A stretch of DNA of 64,000 bases from an uncultured Bacilli bacterium. GTDB taxonomy: Bacteria; Bacillota_I; Bacilli_A; RF39; UBA660. Made by a program: the position numbers and the translations under genes. A model generated the notes under the pieces. The model had not been told where the DNA came from. It did not search any database and saw nothing but the letters and a program-made list of their open reading frames with translations. Where the stretch lies: assembly GCA_934085825.1 (NCBI GenBank), contig CAKOHR010000005.1:1-64000 (forward strand). Direction: 5' to 3'. Each line of letters starts with the position of its first letter. The stretch's first letter is position 1. Shown in pieces: positions 8,025 to 17,278 of this stretch.

Positions 8025-8570
8025 ATGAATAGTAAAAAAAGTTATATAATTACTTTTATAATTATTTTACTTATCTCTGGTTTTCTAATATGGCTTGGCT
8101 GTAAAAATAGTGATAAAACATTATTTCAATATAATTTAATTGAAATTTTGACTTGTGGTGTTGTCACTTATGGAATTTTCTATTTTACAATTGCAAATGA
8201 AAAAAAGAATAATCAAAATACAAGAATAGAAAACATAATTGAATTAATAGATAAAAAGCTACGAGTTGTATTTGAACCAAATATAGATGTTACAAAACAG
8301 GATGAATACTTGCATTCTTTTAGATATTTAGATAATAAAATCTTAATTTTAGAGAAAATGACTAAAGGTCTTGGCTGTGATAAAGAAATAGCTGATATAA
8401 AAAATGAAAAAGATAAATTAGATGTGTATATAAATGAAAATTTAAATGAGGGTAATTCATACTTTGCTGATAAAAGTAGAAGCGAAAAAATACCAAATAT
8501 TATTGAGAACATTGAAACGAGACTTGATAGCATTCTTTTAAAAATATATGGATTTGAAAAAGATAAATAA
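8025..8570 (+). CDS. membrane-anchored helical protein
   Basis: The 181-residue product has two hydrophobic segments, about residues 7-24 and 38-58, followed by a charged helical tail of about 120 residues. No family is recognised. GGGAGG precedes ATG 8025, and the gene is tightly coupled to the GHKL and STAS-like genes. By position it is a membrane sensor or effector of that module: the tail would be cytoplasmic if the two segments form a hairpin. Confidence 0.6.
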   Translation: MNSKKSYIITFIIILLISGFLIWLGCKNSDKTLFQYNLIEILTCGVVTYGIFYFTIANEKKNNQNTRIENIIELIDKKLRVVFEPNIDVTKQDEYLHSFRYLDNKILILEKMTKGLGCDKEIADIKNEKDKLDVYINENLNEGNSYFADKSRSEKIPNIIENIETRLDSILLKIYGFEKDK

Positions 8571-8594
8571 AAAAGCTTAGTCGTCTTCTAAGCT
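8568..8594 (-). terminator. convergent terminator
   Basis: AGCTTAG (8574-8580) pairs with CTAAGCT (8588-8594). On the minus strand a T-run follows, serving the integrase remnant. The same hairpin may stop the operon arriving from the left. Confidence 0.5.
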
Positions 8595-9297
8595 ATCTAT
8601 AACAGAAACAACAGAGTCGAGGGCAGTACTAAACATATGTGAATATGTATTTAGTGTTTCCTCGATTTTTATATGTCCTAAATATTTGGCCACTAATGTA
8701 ACATTAGCACCATTGTTAATAAGTAATGATGCACATGAATGCCTAAAATCATGGATCCTAATAACTTTTAAAGCAGCAAGATTTGCTAGTTTAGTTCTTC
8801 TAAGATATATATTAGAATCAGCTATAGGTTTAGCATCAGAAACCACAAAGAAATCATCATTAAATCCGTAATAGTCTTTTTTATCCTGCTCATAGAGCAT
8901 TTTAAGGTCATTTAACAAGACTTTAATAAGAGAACTATTCTTCTACTATCTCTTGTTTTAGTATCCGAGAATTCAAACTTTATATGGTTATTTCTTTGTG
9001 TTATTTGTTTATTAACAGATAATACTTTTTTATCAAAATAAATATCTTTCCAAGTAAGACCTTTTAGTTCTCCTTTACGAAGGCCACAATATATAATATT
9101 TCAAATACATATTTCCATCTCAAATCATCTTCATAAGAAATAAATTTTTTAACTTCATCATAAGTATAATAAGATATTTCTTTTCTACGTTCATTAGGAT
9201 CTTAGAACTTTGTCATTTTATTATATACTGCTTGAAAGTTTAAATTATGCCATTTAACACCAAAGTTTAATATAGATTTAAGAAATTTATAAATGTC
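8577..9297 (-). pseudogene. tyrosine recombinase (phage integrase) pseudogene
   Basis: The C-terminal 113 codons (8577-8918) remain open and hold RIHDFRHSCASLL, KYLGH and TLNTYSHMF, i.e. the HxxR, His and nucleophile Tyr region. Further upstream on the minus strand, other frames read TYDEVKKFIS, CGLRKGELKGLTWKDI (with the first catalytic Arg) and VNKQIT, but are split by frameshifts near 8919 and 9100 and by a stop at about 9201. The N-terminal arm-binding domain is lost at about 9297, where phage replication sequence begins. The gene cannot make an active integrase. Confidence 0.8.
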
Positions 9298-9562
9298 ATT
9301 TTTATATCATAAGAGATATATTAAGTTTATTTATTTCTCGTTTCCATTGCTCAAACTGCATGATATTAAAACAGTTATAGATAAGAAAAAAAGCGAATGG
9401 ATTAATAATCCTAAAATGAAACCATATCTTACACCTGAAACATTATTTGGCCCTAAATTTGAAAGATACTTACATCAACAAGCAAAAGCTAAAACTATTC
9501 AAGATATATCTTTAGAAGATATTAGAAGAGCTAAAGAAATGAGAGATAAACAGAATGGATAA
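9293..9562 (+). pseudogene. phage replisome-organiser C-terminal fragment
   Basis: From about residue 20 the frame reads DKKKSEWINNPKMKPYL then TPETLFGPKFERYL, the conserved C-terminal domain of phage replisome organiser proteins. The first 20 codons look non-native, and no DNA-binding N-terminal domain is present. It abuts the broken integrase on the other strand, marking a deletion junction in an old prophage. It overlaps the next fragment by 8 bases, as phage replication genes often do. Confidence 0.6.
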
Positions 9563-9951
9563 GTTGGATTTTGTAGAAGGAATTAAAATATTACCATTTT
9601 GTTATCAAAAAGTAATTAGTAATGATGATATTTCAATATGGTATGAAATGTTACAAGATATAGAGCCAGAAGTGTTTAAAAAAGCAATTATAGAACTATG
9701 TAAAGAAAGAGCTTATATGCCAACTATTACATGATATCTTAGATAAAACTAAAACAGTTAAGAATAATTATTATTTATCCATTTTAGAACAAATGAAAAA
9801 AGATGGATACTTCAAATTAGGAATAGTACCATTATCACCAGAACAAAAGGATAGAAACTATGGTAAATCCATTAGATGGATAGAAAGAGGAATCATACCG
9901 GGATTTTTATTAGAAGATATGCAAAAGTATATTAATCGTGGTAAAAACTAA
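9555..9951 (+). pseudogene. phage helicase-loader-like gene, frameshifted
   Basis: ATG 9555 opens 59 codons (MDKLDFVEGIKILPF...IWYEMLQDI) that stop at TGA 9732-9734. A different frame then continues DILDKTKTVKNNYYL to LSPEQKDRNYGKSIRW and ends at TAA 9949-9951. The first half resembles small phage helicase-loader proteins. Position directly after the replisome-organiser remnant supports a former replication module. Confidence 0.5.
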
Positions 9952-10096
9952 ATAGTAAAAACCATTATCAAATAGAACACAATAGGTAGTCCTCCCCCCT
10001 AGGGTATAGGAATAAAAAAATAAAAAATATCACGACCGACAGCCACCTATATTCACACAAATTAAATTTTTCTGTGAGTTTTTAGGAAAACAAAAA
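9952..10096. other. non-coding gap at the prophage edge
   Basis: No open frame of note. It includes CCCCCCTAGGG at about 9993-10003 and a weak TCACA/TGTGA hairpin at about 10054-10078 followed by GTTTTTA, a possible terminator. Confidence 0.3.
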
Positions 10097-10122
10097 GAGT
10101 ATTAGAACAAAAACTAATACTC
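10097..10122 (-). terminator. bidirectional terminator
   Basis: GAGTATTAG (10097-10105) and CTAATACTC (10114-10122) are perfect 9-bp arms with T-runs on both strands. It overlaps the stop of the minus-strand gene. Confidence 0.75.
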
Positions 10123-10440
10123 AATTTTTTTAAAATCTAATGGATTTTCACTAATAATTTCTAAAGAATACTTCATTCTTAATAGCTTAATTACTTCAGC
10201 TTTAACCGTATCATAATCTTCGTCATCACTGATATTAAAAGTATCTTTAGCAGAATTATAGTGTTGATAAAATGTTGCTTCCCACATAGCATTCCTACTA
10301 AAAGAACTAGCAATATAAAATGCAATTACTTCAGACATAACATAAGTAATAATATAATCATGATAATTATCATAAAAAGGATTTATCACTTTCTCTAATT
10401 CTTCATCAGAAATATCCTCATCAGTACATTTTCTAATCAT
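10114..10440 (-). CDS. hypothetical acidic protein beside the R-M operon
   Basis: The 108-residue product (MIRKCTDEDISDEELEKVI...) is acidic and helical, with several aromatic residues and no membrane segment or known motif. I chose the ATG at 10440 because GGAGG lies 7 bases upstream on the minus strand; the longer frame to 10470 lacks a ribosome site. It is divergent from the AbrB-like gene, so the two may share control. Its upstream region holds a 14-bp motif that also precedes the SSB-like gene at 18.8 kb. Confidence 0.6.
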   Translation of the reverse strand: MIRKCTDEDISDEELEKVINPFYDNYHDYIITYVMSEVIAFYIASSFSRNAMWEATFYQHYNSAKDTFNISDDEDYDTVKAEVIKLLRMKYSLEIISENPLDFKKIEY

Positions 10441-10460
10441 ACAATTCCTCCAATTCTTTA

Positions 10461-10474
10461 TATTAATCACTTAA
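10461..10474 (-). promoter_or_regulatory. shared upstream motif, copy 1
   Basis: TATTAATCACTTAA, followed after two bases by ATTGA, is repeated exactly at 18855-18868 with the same following ATTGA. Both copies lie 20-27 bases upstream of a minus-strand start codon, so it could be a -10 region or an operator. Confidence 0.45.
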
Positions 10475-10528
10475 AAATTGATTTTTTGCAACAATTTATG
10501 TCAATTTATTTTAAAATTAGACAAATTA

Positions 10529-10537
10529 TGTTATACT
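10529..10537 (+). promoter_or_regulatory. extended -10 of the abrB-like/hsd operon
   Basis: TGT followed by TATACT (10532-10537), then AAGGAGG and ATG 10569. Confidence 0.5.
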
Positions 10538-10568
10538 TATTATTGTAAGGAAAGTAAGGAGGTATGAT

Positions 10569-10790
10569 ATGAAAGAAAATAATGAATTGTTATCTTCGGC
10601 AAAGTTAACATCAAAAGGACAAATTACTGTTCCAAAGATTGTTCGAGAAACATTAAATATTGAAGAAGGAGATTCTGTAATCTTTTATTTGGATGAAAAA
10701 AAGAATATAAAGATTTCAAATAGAAAAGATTGCAAAGTCAGTTCTGATAATGATAAAGAACAAATTGTAGTAAAGAAAGGTAGTAAGTAA
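10569..10790 (+). CDS. AbrB/MazE-type DNA-binding protein
   Basis: This 73-residue protein has the swapped-hairpin AbrB fold signature: KLTSKGQITVPKIVRETLNIEEGDSVIF (residues 12-39). Such proteins are antitoxins or small regulators. The gene has AAGGAGG upstream and its TAA overlaps the hsdM ATG (TAATG), so it is translationally coupled to hsdM. No toxin partner is adjacent. The likely role is transcriptional control of the R-M operon. Confidence 0.85.
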   Translation: MKENNELLSSAKLTSKGQITVPKIVRETLNIEEGDSVIFYLDEKKNIKISNRKDCKVSSDNDKEQIVVKKGSK

Positions 10791-12517
10791 TGAGTAATAT
10801 AACAAAAATAGTAAGTGAAAAAGCTTCGTTGATATGGAGCATAGCAGATAAATTAGTTGGTGTGTATAAACCCCATGAATATGGAGATGTTATTCTTCCT
10901 TTGACTGTATTAAAAAGATTTGATTCTGTTTTATCTGATACAAAAGATAAAGTATTAGAAATGGCAAAAAAATATCCTGAAACATTTGCAAAGAGAGATT
11001 TTATTCTCAAAGAAACTGCAGGACAAAAGTTTTATAATACTTCAAAATATGATTTTAAAAAGTTATTAGATGATCCAGATAATATTGAAGAAAACTTCTA
11101 CAATTATATAAATGGATATTCAGATGAAGTAAAAGATATTATTAAAAACTTTGATTTAAATAAGCAAATAGAAAAAATGGCAGGAAATGGAATTTTATAT
11201 CAAGTAATAGATACATTTAATTCAGAAAAAGCAAATTTACATCCAAGTTATGTTTCAAATATTGAAATGGGATATATATTTGAAGAAATAATAAGAAGAT
11301 TTAATGAACTTTCAAATGAAGAAGCAGGGCAACACTATACACCAAGGGAAGTTATCGAATTAATGGTTAATTTAATATTTGAAGATGAAGAAGATTTAGC
11401 AGATTCTTCAAAGATAAAAACAGTATATGATGGAGCATGTGGTACAGGTGGGATGCTTACTGCTGGTATGGAATATGCAAAAAAGCTAAATTCATCATCA
11501 AGAATGTTATGTTATGGACAAGAGTTAAATGCTCAAACATATGCTATTTGTAAAGCTGATATGTTAATTAAAGGAGAAGATTCCAATAATATAAGACATG
11601 GAAATACCTTATCTGGAGATTTATTTCCAGGTGAAACTTTTGATTATATTATAATGAATCCACCATTTGGAATTGAATGGAAAAATGAAAAAGCTGCAGT
11701 ATTAAAAGAAGCAGAAAAGGGTAGTGATGGAAGATTCTCAGCAGGAACACCGGCAATATCCGATAGTCAACTATTGTTTTTACAAAATGCAGTATCAAAA
11801 ATGAAACCAGAAGGTTCTAAAATTGCAATAGTACATAATGGATCAGCATTATTTAAAGGAGATGCGGGATCAGGAGAATCTGAAATAAGAAGATATGTTA
11901 TAGAAAACGATCTATTAGATTGCATTATTCAATTACCTAATGATATGTTTTATAACACAGGAATAGCAACTTATATATGGATCCTATCAAATAAAAAACC
12001 AGGTCATAGAGTTGGCAAAGTACAATTGATAAATGCATCAGATTTTTATAATAAAATGAGAAAGAATTTAGGTAGTAAAAGAAACGAATTGTCAAAAGAA
12101 CATATTGATAATATAACTAAAATATATGGTGACTTTGTTGAAAATGAATATTCAAAGATATTTGAAAATGAATATTTTGGATATCGAAAAGTAACAGTTT
12201 TACAACCAGAACTAAATGACGATGGAACACCAAAGAAAAATAAAAAAGGAGATTATATTCCTAATAAAGAATTAACAGATACTGAAAATATTCCACTTCA
12301 AGAAACAATTGAAGATTATATGAATAGAGAAGTAATTCCATTTGCCAAATATGCTTACATTGATGACTCAAAAACAAAAATAGGATATGAAATATCTTTT
12401 ACTAAATATTTTTATAAATATCAAGAACCACGTAAAACAGAAGATATAATGAATGAAATTCTTGAACTTGATAGAAAACTTGATGGTGTTTTAAGGGAGT
12501 TACAGAAAAATGAGTAG
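10790..12517 (+). CDS. hsdM: type I restriction-modification DNA methyltransferase HsdM
   Basis: HsdM methylates adenine in the sequence recognised by HsdS and is part of the M2S methylase and R2M2S nuclease. The 575-residue protein has the N-terminal helical HsdM domain, AdoMet motif I DGACGTGG at 214-221 and catalytic NPPF at 290-293 (N6-adenine type). Length is normal. It overlaps abrB-like by one base and hsdS by eight. No lesion is visible, so modification should be functional. Confidence 0.95.
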   Translation: MSNITKIVSEKASLIWSIADKLVGVYKPHEYGDVILPLTVLKRFDSVLSDTKDKVLEMAKKYPETFAKRDFILKETAGQKFYNTSKYDFKKLLDDPDNIEENFYNYINGYSDEVKDIIKNFDLNKQIEKMAGNGILYQVIDTFNSEKANLHPSYVSNIEMGYIFEEIIRRFNELSNEEAGQHYTPREVIELMVNLIFEDEEDLADSSKIKTVYDGACGTGGMLTAGMEYAKKLNSSSRMLCYGQELNAQTYAICKADMLIKGEDSNNIRHGNTLSGDLFPGETFDYIIMNPPFGIEWKNEKAAVLKEAEKGSDGRFSAGTPAISDSQLLFLQNAVSKMKPEGSKIAIVHNGSALFKGDAGSGESEIRRYVIENDLLDCIIQLPNDMFYNTGIATYIWILSNKKPGHRVGKVQLINASDFYNKMRKNLGSKRNELSKEHIDNITKIYGDFVENEYSKIFENEYFGYRKVTVLQPELNDDGTPKKNKKGDYIPNKELTDTENIPLQETIEDYMNREVIPFAKYAYIDDSKTKIGYEISFTKYFYKYQEPRKTEDIMNEILELDRKLDGVLRELQKNE

Positions 12518-13847
12518 AGTTTTAGTTGATAGTGGTATTAAATGGATTGGTTCATTGCCTAATACATGGAGTATTACAACTGTTAATAAAATTTTTTATC
12601 GAAGGAAAGAAGTTAATGATGTAGAAAATCCAACAGTCTTATCATTAGCTAGGGATGGAGTAAAAATAAGAGATATTTCGACTAATGAAGGGCAATTAGC
12701 AGAAAGCTATGATAATTATCACAAAGTGTATAAAGATGATTTGATGATCAATCCAATGGATTTAATAAGTGGGGCTAATTGTAGTTTGTCAGAAGTAGAG
12801 GGAGTAATAAGTCCGGCCTATATTAATTTAGCTAAAAAAGGAAATATATATCCAAAATATTATGATTATTTTTTCAAATATCAGTATTGGATAAATGCAA
12901 TGTTTATACATGGAAAGGGAGTATCATTTGACAATAGATGGACATTAAATTGGGAAACAATGTCTAGTTACAAATTACCATTACCTTCATTTGAAGAACA
13001 AAAAAAAATAGCAAATTATCTTGATAAGCAAAGTGCTAAAATAGATGAAATAATTAGAGATAATAACAAAGAAATTGAGCTATTAAATGAATATAAATTA
13101 AGTGAAATAGAAAAATCAATTTTTAAAGGCCTAAACGAAAACGAACAATATATTGAATGTAGAAAAAAATGGGTTGGAAAAATGAATAGTAAATATGAAT
13201 TAATTCCAATTAAATATTTAAAAAGTAAGAAGAAAAATGCTTTTGTTGATGGACCTTTTGGATCTAATTTAAAATCTGAACATTTTATAGACAATGGTGA
13301 TGTCTATGTTATCGAAAGTGGTTTTATCTCAACTGGAAAGTTTATTTTTAAAGATTTTAAAACAATATCTAATGAACATTTTGAAACTATAAAAAGAAGT
13401 GAATGTAATGAAAAAGATATAATAATTGCAAAAATAGGTGCTAGTTATGGGATGTGTGCAGAGTTGCCATACTTAGATAAAAAATCTGTTGTATCGGGGA
13501 ATTCACTTAAAATAACATTGGATAACAATAAAATATTAAACGAAATTTTTGTAAAGGAAATGCAAATTGCAAAAAATAAAGGTGGTTTTCTTGAACTTGT
13601 AAACGAAACGGCTCAACCAGCGTTGTCTTTAAGCGGATTAAACAATTTTAAGCTTGTAGTTCCTCCGATGGAAGAACAGGTAATAATTGTAAAAGAAATA
13701 AATCGAATTGAAACAAAAATAGATGAAGTTATTAAATACAGAAGAAATATTATTAATAGTTTAGAAGAATATAAAAGATCACTTATTTATGAATGTGTGA
13801 CAGGAAAAAGAGAGGTGCAGTATGGAAACTCAAGAAAAGAATTTTGA
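12510..13847 (+). CDS. hsdS: type I restriction specificity subunit HsdS
   Basis: HsdS holds two target recognition domains, each reading half of a bipartite DNA site. The 445-residue product opens with DSGIKWIGSLPNTW, has TRD1 to about residue 150, a central conserved helix after LPLPSFEEQKKIANYLDKQ, TRD2 from about 230 to 385, and a second helix after LVVPPMEEQVIIVKEI. The helices set the spacer length in the recognised site. It overlaps hsdM by 8 and hsdR by 26 bases. TRDs are too variable to predict a target by eye. No inverted-repeat shuffling partner is present in the window. Confidence 0.95.
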   Translation: MSRVLVDSGIKWIGSLPNTWSITTVNKIFYRRKEVNDVENPTVLSLARDGVKIRDISTNEGQLAESYDNYHKVYKDDLMINPMDLISGANCSLSEVEGVISPAYINLAKKGNIYPKYYDYFFKYQYWINAMFIHGKGVSFDNRWTLNWETMSSYKLPLPSFEEQKKIANYLDKQSAKIDEIIRDNNKEIELLNEYKLSEIEKSIFKGLNENEQYIECRKKWVGKMNSKYELIPIKYLKSKKKNAFVDGPFGSNLKSEHFIDNGDVYVIESGFISTGKFIFKDFKTISNEHFETIKRSECNEKDIIIAKIGASYGMCAELPYLDKKSVVSGNSLKITLDNNKILNEIFVKEMQIAKNKGGFLELVNETAQPALSLSGLNNFKLVVPPMEEQVIIVKEINRIETKIDEVIKYRRNIINSLEEYKRSLIYECVTGKREVQYGNSRKEF

Positions 13848-16806
13848 AGAAACCATTGAAAAATATTTAGTTACTAAAGGTGGATATCATATTAGTGATG
13901 GATTAGGGTATGATAGGTTAAAAGGATATAATCCAAAAGTATTAATTGATTTTATTGCATCTACTCAAAATAAAAAATGGATGAAATTAATGTCTATCCA
14001 TGGTGAATATACTAAAGATTATTTCTTAAAAAAAGTCGAAGAACAAATAAAAGAACATGGTTTACTTTCTACTTTAAGAGATAAAATTAAACTTGATGGT
14101 ATGGAATTTAGATTAGTATTCTTTAAACCAGAAACATCAATGAATCCTGAATTAGAAGAATTATATTCTGGTAATATATTAGAATGTGTAAGACAATTAC
14201 ATTATTCTATGGATAATGAAAATAGTGTTGATATAACATTATTTGTTAATGGATTTCCAATTGTAATAATGGAATTAAAAAATCAATATACAGGACAAGA
14301 TATAAATAATTCAATTCATCAATTTAAATTTGATAGAGATCCAGAAGATCCAATATTTAGATTTAATGAGAGAAGCTTAGTATATTTTGGCGTTGATTTG
14401 TTTGAATGTGTAATGACTACTAAACTTGCTAAAGGTGGTACATATTTCTTACCCTTTAATCAAGGATCTAATGGTGCTGGAAATGTTGGTGGCGCAGGTA
14501 ATCCAAATAATCAAGACGGATTTGGAACAGCATATTTATGGGAAAAAGTTTTATGTAAAGATTCTTTATTAGAAATATTACAAAAATATATGCATTTAGA
14601 TTATGAGCCAACAAAATCATGGAAAACAGGAAAAATGATATTTCCTAGATATCATCAATTAGATGCTGTAACAAAGCTTGTTGCAGATGCTAAGGAAAAT
14701 GGTAGTGGTAAAAATTATTTAATCCAGCATAGTGCAGGATCAGGAAAATCAAATTCAATAGCATGGCTTGCATATAGACTATCTTCACTACATGATGATA
14801 ATGACAATAAAGTATTTGACTCAGTAATCGTTGTAACAGATAGAAAAGTATTAGATAGCCAATTACAAAATACAATTTATCAGTTTGATCACGTACCAGG
14901 AACGGTAGTTAAAATAGATAAAGGAAAGACTTCAAAAGATTTATTAGAAGCAATTAATGATGGTAAAAAAATAATAATTACTACATTACAAAAATTCCCA
15001 AGAATATATACAGAAATAAATAGTGTAGATAAGAAATTTGCTGTTATAGTTGATGAAGCACATTCTTCTCAAACTGGAGCAAGCGCTTCCAAATTAAAAG
15101 AAGGATTAGGAAATATTGAAGAAGTATTAGAAGAATATGCTCGAAGTGAATTGTCAGAAGAAAACAATAGAGTAGAAGATGATGACCTTTTAATGAATGA
15201 GTTGGCTTCTCATGGAGATCATTCTAATATGTCATTCTTTGCTTTTACTGCAACACCAAAAGATAAGACATTACAAATATTTGGAACTAAATATCCGGAT
15301 GGTAGTTATAGACCATATCATGTATATTCAATGCAACAAGCAATTGAAGAAGGATTTATTCTTGACGTACTTAAAAATTATATGACATATGATATGTATT
15401 ATAAAATTGTTAAAAGTGCGGCAGAAGATCCAGAAGTTAAAACTTCAAAGGGTATGAAAGCAATAGCAAGATATGAATCATTACATCCACATAATTTAAG
15501 CCAAAAAGCTGCAATAATGATAGAACATTTCTTGAATACAACAAGATATAAAATTGGTGGAAAAGCTAAAGCAATGGTGGTTACATCATCTAGATTGCAT
15601 GCAGTAAGATATTTAAAAGAATTTAGAAAATATATTAAAGATCATAAAATAACAGATGTTGATGTTTTAGTAGCTTTCTCAGGTGATTTAAATGATGACG
15701 GAGAAATAGTAAGTGAAGAAAAATTAAATATTGATTATAAAGGAAATAATGAACATATTAAAGAAAATCAATTACCAAAGAGATTTAATGAATCATATAA
15801 TGTATTAATTGTTGCAGAAAAATATCAAACAGGTTTTGATGAACCTTTATTACATACAATGTTTGTTGATAAGCCTTTATATGGTGTAAAAGCAGTTCAA
15901 ACTCTTTCGAGATTAAATAGAACATGTCCAGGTAAGACAGATACATTTGTACTTGATTTCGTTAATACTGCTGATGAGATTAGAGATTCATTCCAACCAT
16001 ATTATCAAGCTACTAATTTAACAGAAGGTGTGGATCCAAATAATGTTTATGCAATCTATAAAAGAGTAGAAGCATATAGATTGTTTTCTGAGGACGAAGC
16101 TCTTGAGTTTGCAAAAGTATATTATAGTGGTAAGGAAGATATGTCTAAATTAAATTTCTATTTATATCCTGCTAGAAAAAAATATATGGATATGAAGAAA
16201 GAGGATCAAAGAGAATTTAAGTCTATTCTTCAAGCATTTATTAGAAGCTATGGCTTTGTAGTTCAAGTGGCCAGAATGATGGATAAAGATATTCAAAGTA
16301 AATATATTTTCTGTAAATATCTTAATAAAACATTACCTAAAGAACATGAAACAGTAATTGATTTAGATGATAAAATTGAACTTGAATATTACAGATTAGA
16401 AAAGAAATTTGAAGGATCTATTGAATTAACTTCTGAAGAAGGAGAACTTAATCCTCCAAAGGGTATGATAGGTAAGAAGGAAGAAGAAAAAGAACCATTA
16501 AGTGTACTTGTTGAAAAAATAAATCAAAGATACAAAACTAATTTTACAAATATGGATAAAGTAATGGAACAAATTACACAAGATTTCTTAGATGATGAAG
16601 AAATGGTAAATCTTGCTAAGCATAACGATCCTGAGTCATTTAGAAAAGTATATAATGATGAATTTCAAAGAAAAGCATTTAAGAGATATCAACAAAATAC
16701 TGATATGTTTGAAAAGATGATGTCAGAACCAGGGTATATGGAAGACTTTATGACAAGTATGTTCAAGTTTATTTATGATAAATTAAAGAATAAAGAAGAG
16801 AAATAA
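13822..16806 (+). CDS. hsdR: type I restriction endonuclease subunit HsdR
   Basis: HsdR translocates DNA with ATP and cleaves far from the site. The 994-residue protein shows the N-terminal PD-(D/E)xK nuclease strand (MELKN, E151 and K153), the conserved GGAGNP loop, Walker A SAGSGKS at 304-310, DEAH at 411-414, TATPKD, QTGFDEP and the motif VI region LSRLNRTCPGK, then the C-terminal helical domain that docks on HsdM. Length and motifs are complete. The start overlaps the hsdS end by 26 bases, implying coupled translation. A terminator follows directly. Confidence 0.95.
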   Translation: METQEKNFEETIEKYLVTKGGYHISDGLGYDRLKGYNPKVLIDFIASTQNKKWMKLMSIHGEYTKDYFLKKVEEQIKEHGLLSTLRDKIKLDGMEFRLVFFKPETSMNPELEELYSGNILECVRQLHYSMDNENSVDITLFVNGFPIVIMELKNQYTGQDINNSIHQFKFDRDPEDPIFRFNERSLVYFGVDLFECVMTTKLAKGGTYFLPFNQGSNGAGNVGGAGNPNNQDGFGTAYLWEKVLCKDSLLEILQKYMHLDYEPTKSWKTGKMIFPRYHQLDAVTKLVADAKENGSGKNYLIQHSAGSGKSNSIAWLAYRLSSLHDDNDNKVFDSVIVVTDRKVLDSQLQNTIYQFDHVPGTVVKIDKGKTSKDLLEAINDGKKIIITTLQKFPRIYTEINSVDKKFAVIVDEAHSSQTGASASKLKEGLGNIEEVLEEYARSELSEENNRVEDDDLLMNELASHGDHSNMSFFAFTATPKDKTLQIFGTKYPDGSYRPYHVYSMQQAIEEGFILDVLKNYMTYDMYYKIVKSAAEDPEVKTSKGMKAIARYESLHPHNLSQKAAIMIEHFLNTTRYKIGGKAKAMVVTSSRLHAVRYLKEFRKYIKDHKITDVDVLVAFSGDLNDDGEIVSEEKLNIDYKGNNEHIKENQLPKRFNESYNVLIVAEKYQTGFDEPLLHTMFVDKPLYGVKAVQTLSRLNRTCPGKTDTFVLDFVNTADEIRDSFQPYYQATNLTEGVDPNNVYAIYKRVEAYRLFSEDEALEFAKVYYSGKEDMSKLNFYLYPARKKYMDMKKEDQREFKSILQAFIRSYGFVVQVARMMDKDIQSKYIFCKYLNKTLPKEHETVIDLDDKIELEYYRLEKKFEGSIELTSEEGELNPPKGMIGKKEEEKEPLSVLVEKINQRYKTNFTNMDKVMEQITQDFLDDEEMVNLAKHNDPESFRKVYNDEFQRKAFKRYQQNTDMFEKMMSEPGYMEDFMTSMFKFIYDKLKNKEEK

Positions 16807-16831
16807 GTTCGTTTTAATACGGACTTTTTGA
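16805..16831 (+). terminator. terminator of the hsd operon
   Basis: AAGTTCG (16805-16811) pairs with CGGACTT (16820-16826) including one G-T pair; TTTTT ends the run. Confidence 0.7.
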
Positions 16832-16860
16832 TTTGTTTAGGTAAAAAATGGTTTATTCTA

Positions 16861-16869
16861 TGTTATAAT
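16861..16869 (+). promoter_or_regulatory. extended -10 of the NUDIX/nuclease operon
   Basis: TGT followed by TATAAT (16864-16869), 21 bases before the ATG, with AGGTGA between. Confidence 0.6.
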
Positions 16870-16889
16870 TTATATATAGGTGATTACTT

Positions 16890-17276
16890 ATGATGATTAA
16901 AGTAGTAGCATGTTTGATTGAAAAAGATAATAAAGTTTTCATTGCGAAACGTTCAACTGGTGATCCTAATGTTTTGGGTAAATGGGAATTTCCTGGAGGA
17001 AAGGTAGAACCTAATGAAGACGAAAAACATGCAATTGAAAGAGAAATAAAAGAAGAATTTGAATTAGAAATAAAGGCTAATAAATACTTAGTGAATAATA
17101 TATGTGAATACCCTAAAAAAACTGTTGATTTGAGATTATACAGTTGTGAATATATTTCTGGTGATTTTAATCTTCATGATCATTCAGAATATAAATGGGT
17201 AGAAAAAGATAATTTATTAAATTATGATTTAGCACCTGCTGATATTCCGCTTGCTAAATATGTTAAGGAGAAATAA
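16890..17276 (+). CDS. NUDIX hydrolase, MutT-like
   Basis: NUDIX enzymes hydrolyse nucleoside diphosphates linked to another group, such as oxidised dNTPs. The 128-residue protein has GKWEFPGGKVEPNED and the catalytic box GKVEPNE-x7-REIKEEFEL. The metal-binding REIKEE core is intact, but the Gly usually found after EEx is Glu. ATG 16890 and ATG 16893 are both possible starts. The stop is two bases before the next gene, a predicted modification-dependent nuclease, so the pair is co-translated. A plain housekeeping MutT or a role linked to modified nucleotides are both possible. Confidence 0.85.
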   Translation: MMIKVVACLIEKDNKVFIAKRSTGDPNVLGKWEFPGGKVEPNEDEKHAIEREIKEEFELEIKANKYLVNNICEYPKKTVDLRLYSCEYISGDFNLHDHSEYKWVEKDNLLNYDLAPADIPLAKYVKEK

Positions 17277-17278
17277 TT

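Noticed and set aside
9293..9562. An intact phage gene starting at 9293
   Set aside because: The first 20 codons are unlike the family and only its C-terminal domain is present next to a deletion junction.
10569..10790. Toxin-antitoxin pair based on the AbrB/MazE-like protein
   Set aside because: The next gene is hsdM and the divergent gene has no toxin motif, so a regulatory role in the R-M operon is simpler.
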